NCBI RefSeq assembly: GCF_007827465.1
Contig: NZ_VISL01000001.1
Location: 2,866,001 to 2,930,000, forward strand
DNA from: Dokdonia sp. Hel_I_53
GTDB taxonomy: Bacteria > Bacteroidota > Bacteroidia > Flavobacteriales > Flavobacteriaceae
Reading direction: 5' to 3'
DNA: 64,000 nucleotides
In this document: positions 53,988 to 64,000 of the stretch, piece by piece
How the letters are laid out: the number at the start of each line of letters is the position of its first letter
Position numbering within the stretch: the first letter of the stretch is position 1
The notes under the pieces: generated by a model
The model's input: the letters and a program-made list of their open reading frames with translations, nothing else
Database searches by the model: none
What the model was told of the DNA's origin: nothing
Translations under genes and position numbers: made by a program

Positions 53988-54035
53988 AAAAAACCATTAA
54001 AATTTAAGTGAGATTAAAAGATTTAAGATTATACA

Positions 54036-54875
54036 ATGGAACAGCCAGAGTGGAAAGTAGCAAAAGAATATAAAGACATTACTTACAAAAAAAGTAACGG
54101 AGTAGCGCGGATTGCATTTAACAGACCAGATGTACGTAATGCTTTTAGACCTAATACTACAAAGGAATTATACGATGCATTTTATGATGCAAATGAAGAC
54201 ACCTCTATAGGAGTGGTATTATTATCTGCCGAAGGTCCTTCTACAAAAGATGGTGTATACAGTTTTTGTTCTGGAGGAGATCAAAAAGCTAGAGGAAAAG
54301 AGGGATATGTAGGTGAAGATGGTTACCATAGGCTTAACATTTTAGAAGTACAACGTCTTATCAGATTTATGCCTAAGGCAGTAATTGCTGTGGTTCCTGG
54401 TTGGGCAGTAGGCGGTGGTCATAGTTTACACGTGGTTTGCGACCTTACTTTAGCCAGTAAGGAGCATGCAATTTTTAAACAAACGGATGCAGATGTAACT
54501 TCGTTTGACGGAGGTTACGGATCAGCTTATCTGGCGAAAATGGTAGGGCAGAAAAAGGCGAGAGAAATTTTTTTCTTAGGCAGGAATTATTCTGCTCAAG
54601 AAGCATACGAGATGGGAATGGTAAATGCCGTGATCCCACATGCTGAATTAGAGGCTACTGCTTACGAGTGGGCGCAAGAAATTTTAGCTAAATCACCTAT
54701 ATCAATTAAGATGCTCAAGTTTGCTATGAATCTTACAGATGATGGTATGGTAGGGCAACAAGTTTTTGCAGGTGAAGCCACGAGACTTGCTTATATGACA
54801 GATGAGGCGGTGGAAGGGCGTAATGCTTTTTTAGAAAAGCGCGCGCCTAATTTTGATAAAAAATGGATTCCATAA
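54036..54875 (+). CDS. menB: 1,4-dihydroxy-2-naphthoyl-CoA synthase
   Basis: Crotonase-fold enzyme closing the naphthoate ring in menaquinone biosynthesis. The 279-residue product has AFNRPDVRNAFRP (about 27-39), FCSGGDQKARGKEGY (substrate loop, oxyanion region), VVPGWAVGGGHSLHVVCDLTLAS, and the MenB-typical TDADVTSFDGGYGSAYLAK with the catalytic Asp/Tyr region. It is followed by a strong terminator. Confidence 0.96.
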   Translation: MEQPEWKVAKEYKDITYKKSNGVARIAFNRPDVRNAFRPNTTKELYDAFYDANEDTSIGVVLLSAEGPSTKDGVYSFCSGGDQKARGKEGYVGEDGYHRLNILEVQRLIRFMPKAVIAVVPGWAVGGGHSLHVVCDLTLASKEHAIFKQTDADVTSFDGGYGSAYLAKMVGQKKAREIFFLGRNYSAQEAYEMGMVNAVIPHAELEATAYEWAQEILAKSPISIKMLKFAMNLTDDGMVGQQVFAGEATRLAYMTDEAVEGRNAFLEKRAPNFDKKWIP

Positions 54876-54900
54876 AACTTTATATAATTTATAAAATTTT

Positions 54901-54936
54901 AAAAAAGCTTGTTCTTGTATTAGAGCAAGCTTTTTT
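54901..54936 (+). terminator. Terminator of menB
   Basis: AAAAAAGCTTGTTCT and AGAGCAAGCTTTTTT form a 15-bp stem (one G-U pair) with a 6-base loop and trailing Ts. Confidence 0.88.
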
Positions 54937-55004
54937 CTTACCGTAAATTCATGTTCTTTTATAAGTGAGTTGTTTATTTTTAGACTTCAAAATTCAATTT
55001 ATTT

Positions 55005-58000
55005 ATGAAATATTATTTCTCTTTTCTATGTCTCTTTATGCTATCTGCAGTATTTGCACAAGAAAATCCGCAATGGCTTAGGCATAGCCGTATTTCTCCA
55101 GATGGAACAGAAATAGCATTTACTTACAAAGGTGATATTTACAAAGTACCTACATCAGGTGGTACTGCTATACAGCTCACTTTCCATCAAGCACATGATT
55201 ATGAAGTGGTTTGGAGTCACGACGGTTCAAAACTGGCATTCATGTCAGATCGATATGGCAATTTTGATGTATTTGTAATGTCATCAAATGGTGGTACGGC
55301 TACGAGGCTTACTTATCACTCTGCAATAGAAAGGCCATTTTCATTCTCACCAGATGATCGTATGGTTTATTTCGGAGCAGCACGTATGGATGATGTGCAT
55401 CATAGGCAATACCCTACAACTTCTCAACCTGAGTTATACTCGGTTCCAGTTACAGGAGGTAAAGTTGATCAGTTCACAACGTTACCGGTTGAATATGTAG
55501 ATTTTTCTAAAGATGGTAAGACTATGTTATATCATGATAAAAAGGGAGGTGAAAACATTTGGAGAAAACATCATGTGTCTGCTATTACTAGAGATATATG
55601 GCAATATGATGTAGTAAATGATACGCATACTATGATAACTTCCTTCAATGGCGAAGATAGGAGACCAATTTTCACAGCAGATGAAAAAGGAATGTATTAC
55701 CTCAGTGAGGAAAGCGGTTCTTTTAATATCCATAAGAAAGACCTTTCGCTTAAAGCTAAAAGCAAGCAAATTACAAACTACACATTACACCCTGTACGTT
55801 TTTTAAGTATGGGTAACGGTATTCTCTCTTACGGTTACGATGGGGAGCTTTATACTATGAAAGAAGGAGAGCAGCCAAAAAAGGTTAATGTTGATATTAC
55901 AACACAAGAAATTTCAAATAGCGATAAATACATTTCTGTTAATGGAGATATTAAAGAGATGGAAGTATCGCCTAGTGGTAAAGAAATTGCCTTTATAGCA
56001 AGAGGAGAAGTTTTTGTGACATCTGTAGATAATTCAATTACAAAAAGGATTACAAACACACCAGAAGCCGAACGTTTTGTGACTTGGGGACCAGAAGGGA
56101 AATCTGTCGTTTACAGTAGTGAGAGAAATGGAAACTGGAGTATTTACAAATCTGAAATAGTGAGCAACGAGGAGCCTTTCTTTTTTGCAGCCACTCTTGT
56201 AAAAGAAACAGCAGTCTTAGAAAATGGCAAAGACAACTACTTACCAAATTTTGCTCCAGATGGCAAGAGGATGGCGTTTATAGAAGATCGGCGTACGCTT
56301 AAAGTAAGAGATATGAATTCTGGAGAGGATAAGGCATTGCTTACTCCAAAAGATCTTTTTCACATGAGTGATGGAGATAAATATTATACATGGAGTCCCG
56401 ATAGTAAATGGTTATTAGTAGACTGGAGTAAATCACTAAGCAATAGTGAAGTGCTTTTAATGGCAGCCGATGGTTCTAAGAGAATTAACCTAACAGAAAG
56501 TGGCTATCGTGATGTGTACCCAAAGTGGACTAATGGCGGTAAACAGATGTTATGGATGAGTAATCGTCATGGCTTAAAGTCATATGCAACTAGCGGGCAG
56601 TCTCAATTAGATGTCTATAGTATGTTTTTTACACAAGAAGTCTGGGATAATTTTAATTTATCAAAAGAAGATTTTGAATTGAAAGAGCAAATAGAAAAGC
56701 TTGCGCAAGAAAATAAGAAAGACGGAGAAAAGGAAAAGGATAAAAGCTCAAAAAAGAAATCTAAAGAAAAGAATAAGGAAGAGGTAAAAGATACGCTACT
56801 CAGTTTTGACTGGGATCGTATGAAAGATTATACTAAACGATTGACGATTCATTCTTCTAGTCTAAGTGATGCAGTTCTCTCCAAGGATGCAAAAACCTTA
56901 TACTATCTAGCCCGTTTTGAAGATAAACTCAACCTCTGGAGCACTAATCTAAGGACAAAGGAAACAAAAATGGCAATAAAACTGGGAGCTAGGTCAGGAA
57001 GCTTACAGTGGGATCGTAAGATGGAAAACCTATACCTTTTGAGTAATGGTAAAATCTTTAAAATCGACCTTAAGGGTAATAAAAAGGAGGCCGTAAAAAT
57101 TAATTCTGAATTAGAGTTTGATGCTCAAGCAGAGCGACAGGCTATGTTTGATCATGTCTGGATAAGAACCAATGCCATTTTTTACCATCCAGATTTTCAT
57201 GGTATTGATTGGAATTTAATGAAAGAAGAGTACAGCAAGTATATTCCACACGTTGGAAATGCGCACGAATTTGCCGAAGTTCTTTCAGAAATGCTAGGAG
57301 AACTCAACGTCTCTCATGCAGGAGCAGGCGGGAAGGGTCATGATGTTAAGAACGCCGATGCGACAGGTGCTTTAGGAATTTTCTTTGATTACAAACATGA
57401 TGGTAATGGTATATTAATTACAGAAATTATAAAAGATGGTCCACTTGATAAATCAAAGTTCAATGTAAAGTCTGGAATGATTATAAAGAGTATTAATGGG
57501 AAAACGATAGATACGAATCGCGACCATGCAAGTCTTTTAAATAGAACAGCGGGAAAATTTACACTTCTAGAATTATTAGATCCTACAACAGGAAAGTCAA
57601 GTCAAATTACCATGAAGCCAATAACTCAAAATCAACAAAATCGCTTACTTTACAAGAGATGGGTGAAGATAAACGAGGATGAAGTAAATGAAAAAAGTAA
57701 TGGTCAGCTTGGTTATGTGCATATTCCTGGTATGAGCGATGGTCCTTATCGTAGCATTTATAAAGACATGATGGGTAAGTACTTTGAAAGAAAAGGGATT
57801 ATTGTAGATACTCGTTTTAATGGAGGAGGTGACCTTGTGGCAGATTTAGCTATGTTTTTTACTGGCGAACCATTTATCAGCTATGAAACTGAAGAAAAAG
57901 TGGTAGGTGGAGAACCTACATCTAGATGGACAAAACCTACACTCGCCATTTTTAATGAAAGTATGTATAGTGATGGTCACTGTTTTGCATCTGGCTATAC

Positions 58001-58253
58001 AGACCTTAAGATTGGAAAAACTGTAGGTATGCCAGTTCCTGGAACCTGTAGTTTTGCAGGATGGGAATCTCTACCTAATGGTACTTATTGGGGTGTGGTA
58101 CCCGTAAGTGCAAAAGATAAACAAGGAGACTGGATGGAGAATAACCAAACAGAACCTCAAATAAGAGTAAAAAATATGCCTGGAAAGATAAATAAGAATA
58201 TAGATCAACAATTAGACAGATCTATCCGCGAGTTGTTGCAGGAAGTAAAATAA
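55005..58253 (+). CDS. Tricorn-like S41 protease, exported
   Basis: Large secreted peptidase (1082 residues) similar to archaeal tricorn protease. Signal peptide through SAVFAQ; an N-terminal WD40/PD40-type beta-propeller (about 20-480) with repeats such as ISPDGTEIAFTYKGDIYKVPTSGG and WSHDGSKLAFMSDRYGNFDVF; a highly charged lysine-rich linker (about 560-595); a second propeller-like part (about 600-710); a PDZ domain (about 780-870); and the S41 catalytic domain with RFNGGGDL and MYSDGHCFASGY, whose Ser is the nucleophile. It probably degrades peptides in the periplasm. Convergent with an M42 aminopeptidase. Confidence 0.92.
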   Translation: MKYYFSFLCLFMLSAVFAQENPQWLRHSRISPDGTEIAFTYKGDIYKVPTSGGTAIQLTFHQAHDYEVVWSHDGSKLAFMSDRYGNFDVFVMSSNGGTATRLTYHSAIERPFSFSPDDRMVYFGAARMDDVHHRQYPTTSQPELYSVPVTGGKVDQFTTLPVEYVDFSKDGKTMLYHDKKGGENIWRKHHVSAITRDIWQYDVVNDTHTMITSFNGEDRRPIFTADEKGMYYLSEESGSFNIHKKDLSLKAKSKQITNYTLHPVRFLSMGNGILSYGYDGELYTMKEGEQPKKVNVDITTQEISNSDKYISVNGDIKEMEVSPSGKEIAFIARGEVFVTSVDNSITKRITNTPEAERFVTWGPEGKSVVYSSERNGNWSIYKSEIVSNEEPFFFAATLVKETAVLENGKDNYLPNFAPDGKRMAFIEDRRTLKVRDMNSGEDKALLTPKDLFHMSDGDKYYTWSPDSKWLLVDWSKSLSNSEVLLMAADGSKRINLTESGYRDVYPKWTNGGKQMLWMSNRHGLKSYATSGQSQLDVYSMFFTQEVWDNFNLSKEDFELKEQIEKLAQENKKDGEKEKDKSSKKKSKEKNKEEVKDTLLSFDWDRMKDYTKRLTIHSSSLSDAVLSKDAKTLYYLARFEDKLNLWSTNLRTKETKMAIKLGARSGSLQWDRKMENLYLLSNGKIFKIDLKGNKKEAVKINSELEFDAQAERQAMFDHVWIRTNAIFYHPDFHGIDWNLMKEEYSKYIPHVGNAHEFAEVLSEMLGELNVSHAGAGGKGHDVKNADATGALGIFFDYKHDGNGILITEIIKDGPLDKSKFNVKSGMIIKSINGKTIDTNRDHASLLNRTAGKFTLLELLDPTTGKSSQITMKPITQNQQNRLLYKRWVKINEDEVNEKSNGQLGYVHIPGMSDGPYRSIYKDMMGKYFERKGIIVDTRFNGGGDLVADLAMFFTGEPFISYETEEKVVGGEPTSRWTKPTLAIFNESMYSDGHCFASGYTDLKIGKTVGMPVPGTCSFAGWESLPNGTYWGVVPVSAKDKQGDWMENNQTEPQIRVKNMPGKINKNIDQQLDRSIRELLQEVK

Positions 58254-58257
58254 TAAG

Positions 58258-58277
58258 TACGCTTTCGCGAAAGCGTA
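58258..58277. repeat. Iterated palindrome copy 20
   Basis: Twenty-base palindrome 5 bases after the S41 protease stop, before the shared terminator. Confidence 0.95.
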
Positions 58278-58285
58278 ACCTCATA

Positions 58286-58323
58286 AAAAAATCCAGTAGT
58301 CAAGTGATAGACTACTGGATTTT
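58286..58323. terminator. Bidirectional terminator between the S41 and M42 genes
   Basis: ATCCAGTAGTC and GACTACTGGAT form a perfect 11-bp stem with an 8-base loop, flanked by A-run and T-run on the two sides so it can serve both convergent genes. A palindrome copy lies 9 bases before it. Confidence 0.85.
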
Positions 58324-58343
58324 CATTTGTACTTAAAACTTAT

Positions 58344-59432
58344 TTATTCAAAATAGCTAAAAGTTTCACCATCCTCAATAGTAAGTAATGTTTCATATAT
58401 AAGCTTTATCACGTTTTCCATATCGTCTTTATGTATCATTTCGACGGTGGTATGCATATAACGCAACGGCAATGAAATAAGAGCAGAGGCAACACCACTC
58501 CCACTATATGCAAAAGCATCTGTGTCTGTTCCTGTAGCGCGTGATAATGCAGCACGCTGGAATGGAATCTCATGTTTATTTGCAGTTTCAGTAATACGAT
58601 CTCTCAATTTTTGTTGTACCGCAGGAGCATACGCCACTACTGGTCCTAGTCCAAGCTCAACATGTCCTTGCTTTTTCATGTCAATCATAGGGGTAGAAGT
58701 ATCGTGAGTAACATCTGTCACAATTGCCATATTTGGTTTAATACGTTCAGCGATCATTTGAGCACCTCTCAAACCTATTTCTTCTTGAACAGAGTTTGTA
58801 ATATATAATCCAAAAGGTAGCTTTTTACCATTCTCATGGAGTAAACGCGCAACTTCAGCAATCATAAAACCACCCGCTCTATTATCAATAGCACGACAGA
58901 CAAATTTATCATCATTTAAAATATGAAACGTGTCTGGATAAGTGATTACACAGCCTACATGCACACCCATTTTTAAAACCTCCTCTTTATCTTTTGCGCC
59001 TATGTCAATAAAAATGTTCTCAGGTTTTGGCGCTTCTTCTTTTGCTTTATTGCGTGTGTGTATAGCTGGCCATCCAAAAACTCCTTTCACAATCCCATCA
59101 GCGGTATGAACATCTACGATTTTTGACGGAGCAATTTGATGGTCACTTCCTCCATTACGTACCACGTAGATCAAGCCATTATCGGCTATGTAGTTTACGT
59201 ACCAAGAAATTTCGTCTGCGTGTCCCTCAATTACAACCTTATAAGGTGCGTCTGGGTTAATTACTGCCACGGCCGTTCCATAGGTGTCAGTTATAAACTC
59301 ATCTACATAGGGCTTGAGGTACTCCATCCATAGTTTTTGCCCACCCCATTCATAACCTGTAGGTGATGCGTTATTCAAATATTTTTCTAGAAAATTAATA
59401 GACTCGTCTGTAAGTATGCTTTTTGAAGCCAT
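58344..59432 (-). CDS. M42 family metallopeptidase (glutamyl aminopeptidase-like)
   Basis: Cocatalytic zinc aminopeptidase of 362 residues from the ATG at 59432 (the frame is open to 59480 but the extra residues are not conserved). Motifs: VIEGHADEISWYV (metal His/Asp), CRAIDNRAGG (bridging Asp), and SVQEEIGLRGAQM (catalytic and metal Glu), with DVTHDTSTP and the C-terminal RYMHTTVEM His ligand. M42 enzymes often form dodecameric TET particles. The alternative class is M42 cellulase-like, which is a misnomer. Confidence 0.93.
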   Translation of the reverse strand: MASKSILTDESINFLEKYLNNASPTGYEWGGQKLWMEYLKPYVDEFITDTYGTAVAVINPDAPYKVVIEGHADEISWYVNYIADNGLIYVVRNGGSDHQIAPSKIVDVHTADGIVKGVFGWPAIHTRNKAKEEAPKPENIFIDIGAKDKEEVLKMGVHVGCVITYPDTFHILNDDKFVCRAIDNRAGGFMIAEVARLLHENGKKLPFGLYITNSVQEEIGLRGAQMIAERIKPNMAIVTDVTHDTSTPMIDMKKQGHVELGLGPVVAYAPAVQQKLRDRITETANKHEIPFQRAALSRATGTDTDAFAYSGSGVASALISLPLRYMHTTVEMIHKDDMENVIKLIYETLLTIEDGETFSYFE

Positions 59433-59539
59433 AAAATGTATTTTTTTTAAAAATAATAATATTAAGATTAAGAAGTGCACGTTATCATAAGGGAATAATT
59501 AATTTTGGAACGGTTTTAGCTTAAAGCGAAATAAAAAAA

Positions 59540-60214
59540 ATGCGCAACTTCCTTCTTATACATATTATTGTAATTTTCTGGTGTGCTAAGCTTTTTGGGC
59601 AGGAGCAAGCAGAGGACTCTATAGATGTTAATATAGAATACTATGTAATAGAAGGAGATACGATCCCGCGTAGTTCGATAGATTTGAATGAGGTTATTGT
59701 TTTTAAAAAATTAAAATTTGATAACAGACAAGCTCGAAGACGGTATTTGATTTTGAGAAGAAAAACTCGAAAAGTCTTTCCGTATGCAAAGTTAGCAGCA
59801 GATAGATTAACTACTCTTAACAATAGATTGGATTCTATTAAATCAAAAAGAGGGAAAAAGAAATATACTAAAGTAATACATAAATACCTAGAAGGTGAGT
59901 TTGCTGCAGAGTTGAAGAAGCTTACTAGGACTGAAGGTCAAATTCTCATTAAGCTCATACATAGACAAACTGGAGAGACGGCATTTGACCTTATTAAGAG
60001 ATTGCGAAGTGGTTGGAGAGCATTTTGGTATAATACAACAGCCAGTGCTTTTGATTTATCACTCAAAAGACAATTTGACCCAGTTAATAATCAAGAAGAT
60101 TATTTAATCGAAGATATTTTACAAAGATCTTTTCAGTCTGGGATTCTTGAAAAACAGCCAACAGCTTTGGATTTTGAGTTTTTTGATTTGTCTAATAAGT
60201 GGAAAGGAAACTAA
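59540..60214 (+). CDS. DUF4294 domain protein, exported
   Basis: A 224-residue protein with a signal peptide (MRNFLLIHIIVIFWCAKLFGQ) followed by the DUF4294 domain: YYVIEGDTIPRSSIDLNEV, RRRYLILRRKTRKVFPYAKLAADRL, and LIHRQTGETAFDLIKRLRSGWRAFWYNTTA. It occurs only in Bacteroidota as far as I know. Function unknown. It is the last protein gene before the rRNA operon. Confidence 0.88.
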   Translation: MRNFLLIHIIVIFWCAKLFGQEQAEDSIDVNIEYYVIEGDTIPRSSIDLNEVIVFKKLKFDNRQARRRYLILRRKTRKVFPYAKLAADRLTTLNNRLDSIKSKRGKKKYTKVIHKYLEGEFAAELKKLTRTEGQILIKLIHRQTGETAFDLIKRLRSGWRAFWYNTTASAFDLSLKRQFDPVNNQEDYLIEDILQRSFQSGILEKQPTALDFEFFDLSNKWKGN

Positions 60215-60359
60215 AAACTTCTTAAATTTATAAACTTTCCTCCGCTTCCGCGAAAATTTTCACCACCTATAATCTGCTCAATAATAGGGTAGTGGTATTG
60301 TATTTTAAGTGTATTTAAGAGCGTCTAAAATAAATCCTTAAATTTTCTTAATATTTTTC

Positions 60360-60389
60360 TTGTTTAGGACAAAGAAGTGTGTATCTTTG
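60360..60389 (+). promoter_or_regulatory. rRNA promoter P1
   Basis: TTG at 60360-60362, 19-base spacer, TATCTTTG at 60382-60389; followed by CCGTCCGTTT. Confidence 0.75.
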
Positions 60390-60494
60390 CCGTCCGTTTA
60401 AACGAGAGCGGGTAGTTCATTGAGAGTTTTTTACTGGAATAAATTATTTTAAAATATTTTTTAAAAAAGTGCTTTAGAATATAAAAAAGGGTTG

Positions 60495-60502
60495 TAGTTT
60501 TG
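60495..60502 (+). promoter_or_regulatory. rRNA promoter P2 (-7 box)
   Basis: TAGTTTTG followed by CGCCCGCTTTGA. The -33 position has TTT instead of TTG, so this may be weaker. Confidence 0.6.
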
Positions 60503-60596
60503 CGCCCGCTTTGAGGGGTAAGATATTCGGAGATAAGTTCAGTAAAAGATTTGCGAGTTGAGGTTTAAATTTTCTTTAATTTTTTTTCTAAAAAAG

Positions 60597-60626
60597 TTGT
60601 CAGGATAAATTTAAGTTGTATATTTG
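60597..60626 (+). promoter_or_regulatory. rRNA promoter P3
   Basis: TTG at 60597-60599, 19-base spacer, TATATTTG at 60619-60626; followed by CACCCGCTTAG, close to the ndk promoter's start region. Confidence 0.8.
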
Positions 60627-60902
60627 CACCCGCTTAGAAAAACAGTAGTTAGCTAGGCGAAGTTCAGGAGTATTTTTAGAGAATGTTATGGTATAAAAGA
60701 AAGGTTCGATTCCTTTGCATTTAACAAAGAGTTTTTTGGTTTTGTTTTGAATAGAAATAGGATTAAAAAAAGTTCATTGATTTATTGAATTGACAGCGCG
60801 TATTAATACTTTCGGGTATTATTACAAAGAATTTGAAAACTAGAAGTTTATTATTGACCGGATATTTCTGTATTGTGAGTAGTTTAATATTATTAAAAAC
60901 AC

Positions 60903-62426
<1,524 letters not shown>

Positions 62427-62637
62427 CTAGAGCTTGTCCCTGCACTTGTGCTTACTAATTTATTAGTAAAACATCAAGAGTATACAGCAAAGCGACTTAC
62501 GATACTGAAAGGTCAGTAATAGGTTTTAGTTTTCAATAGCTGTCGATTTAATTATAATTTAATAAGTACATAGTAGTTTTACTTTAGTAATTAGTTTTTA
62601 CTAGTAACTATTGTTTATTGACTATAGACTTATAGAC

Positions 62638-62711
62638 AGTCTCATAGCTCAGCTGGTTAGAGCGCTACACTGATAATGTAGAGGTCGGCAGTTCGAGTCT
62701 GCCTGAGACTA
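62638..62711 (+). tRNA. tRNA-Ile (anticodon GAT)
   Basis: Full cloverleaf in the 16S-23S spacer: acceptor AGTCTCA/TGAGACT, D-arm GCTC/GAGC, anticodon stem CTACA/TGTAG with loop CTGATAA, T-arm GGCAG/CTGCC with TTCGAGT. CCA is not encoded. Confidence 0.96.
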
Positions 62712-62762
62712 CTGGTCAATGACCAGACATATTTTCAGGAGTATGTTTGATTATTGAATACC

Positions 62763-62776
62763 GCTTTCGCGAAAGC
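62763..62776. repeat. Iterated palindrome copy 21
   Basis: Fourteen-base palindrome inside the rRNA operon, between tRNA-Ile and tRNA-Ala. Confidence 0.95.
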
Positions 62777-62886
62777 ATATAAATCGCAATGTTCATAAAA
62801 ATTACATTTTGAAGGAAATTTTAGAAGTTGAGAATCATTACTTCGTCATTCGAAATCTGATGTCATCATCTTGATTTCATAGAAAT

Positions 62887-62963
62887 GGGGGATTAGCTCA
62901 GCTGGCTAGAGCGCCTGCCTTGCACGCAGGAGGTCATCGGTTCGACTCCGATATTCTCCACCA
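62887..62963 (+). tRNA. tRNA-Ala (anticodon TGC)
   Basis: Second spacer tRNA: acceptor GGGGGAT/ATTCTCC (two G-U pairs), D-arm GCTC/GAGC, anticodon stem CCTGC/GCAGG with loop CTTGCAC, T-arm ATCGG/CCGAT with TTCGACT. Discriminator A followed by an encoded CCA, unlike the tRNA-Ile next to it. Confidence 0.96.
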
Positions 62964-63030
62964 GGCAATACCTGGAGATATTTTATCTCTAGCGTATTGC
63001 GAGTGAGAGCACAGATAGTTTTAATTGTCT

Positions 63031-63054
63031 GTCGCGACTCGCGACGTTCATTGA
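63031..63054 (+). promoter_or_regulatory. Pre-23S hairpin and GTTCATTGA element
   Basis: GTCGCG-ACT-CGCGAC (63031-63045) forms a short GC stem, followed at once by GTTCATTGA (63046-63054), a nine-base element also present twice in the leader before 16S. Probably a processing or antitermination signal; inference. Confidence 0.5.
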
Positions 63055-63194
63055 CATATTGGGAAATAATTAAAGAATACGAGAAGTCGTGTATAGCTTT
63101 AGCAGTTATATACGCAAATTAATATGAATTAAGAATAACTCATTATAATATAAAGGTTTATGTATTTTATACATAAGCCCTTAAAAGAGCAATT

Positions 63195-64000
<806 letters not shown>

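Larger units (their letters stand above)
60215..60902 (+). promoter_or_regulatory. rRNA operon promoter and leader region
   Basis: About 690 bases without a gene. Three tandem -7 boxes of the TAnnTTTG type (60382-60389, 60495-60502, 60619-60626), each followed by a similar C/G-rich discriminator, lie 520, 410 and 280 bases upstream of 16S. The nine-base element GTTCATTGA occurs at 60415-60423 and 60772-60780. A one-mismatch palindrome copy (60243-60255) is at its upstream edge. Confidence 0.75.

Overview
The window is chromosomal DNA of a marine-type Flavobacteriaceae bacterium (Bacteroidota), plausibly close to Dokdonia/Krokinobacter or Gramella; the genus is inference. Evidence: AT-rich sequence, promoters of the Bacteroidota TTG-N19-TAnnTTTG type, almost no Shine-Dalgarno sites, a 16S 3' end of the flavobacterial form, and family-specific genes (gliding lipoprotein gldI, a PorV/PorQ barrel, the CAL67264 small membrane protein, DUF4294). 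No transposon, prophage, CRISPR array or plasmid gene was seen; gene density is high and almost all genes look intact.

Layout. 1-5.8 kb (minus strand): clpS, prmA, tpiA, an oligopeptide-type ABC permease, a DoxX/thioredoxin-like fusion and a duplicated DUF1599 protein. 5.9-11.3 kb (plus): small membrane protein, tilS, dsbD-like reductase, CocE-type hydrolase. 11.7-21.6 kb: ComM/YifB ATPase, aldehyde dehydrogenase, PorV/PorQ-like barrel, pssA, pepD, then nrnA-gldI and a cyclophilin-FKBP lipoprotein. 21.9-24.4 kb: ndk and typA, each with a flavobacterial promoter and hairpin terminator. 24.5-32.8 kb: a surface polysaccharide (O-antigen type) cluster with FemAB-like protein, FdtB-type aminotransferase, Wzx flippase, acyltransferase, four glycosyltransferases and an FdtA-type sugar ketoisomerase. 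32.8-38.8 kb: ftsE, a 1006-residue TPR protein and an outer-membrane barrel. 38.9-49.2 kb: amidohydrolase, DUF3820, RsmI-like methyltransferase, LMW phosphatase, dnaA, thioesterase, YigZ, peptide-binding lipoprotein, mtaB, GNAT, lipoprotein. 49.3-54.9 kb: menaquinone genes (hotdog thioesterase, isochorismate synthase, menD, menB) with DUF2853 and an S1-type RNA-binding protein between them. 55-60.2 kb: tricorn-like S41 protease, M42 aminopeptidase, DUF4294. 60.2-64 kb: an rRNA operon with three tandem promoters, 16S, tRNA-Ile(GAT), tRNA-Ala(TGC) and the first ~0.8 kb of 23S.

The outstanding feature is not a gene: the palindrome TTTCGCGAAA (full form CGCTTTCGCGAAAGCG) occurs 21 times without mismatch, about once per 3 kb, inside genes in all three reading frames, between genes, and inside the rRNA spacer, with at least six further copies one base off. 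This is a highly iterated palindrome comparable in style to cyanobacterial HIP1 or DNA-uptake sequences; its function is unknown to me.
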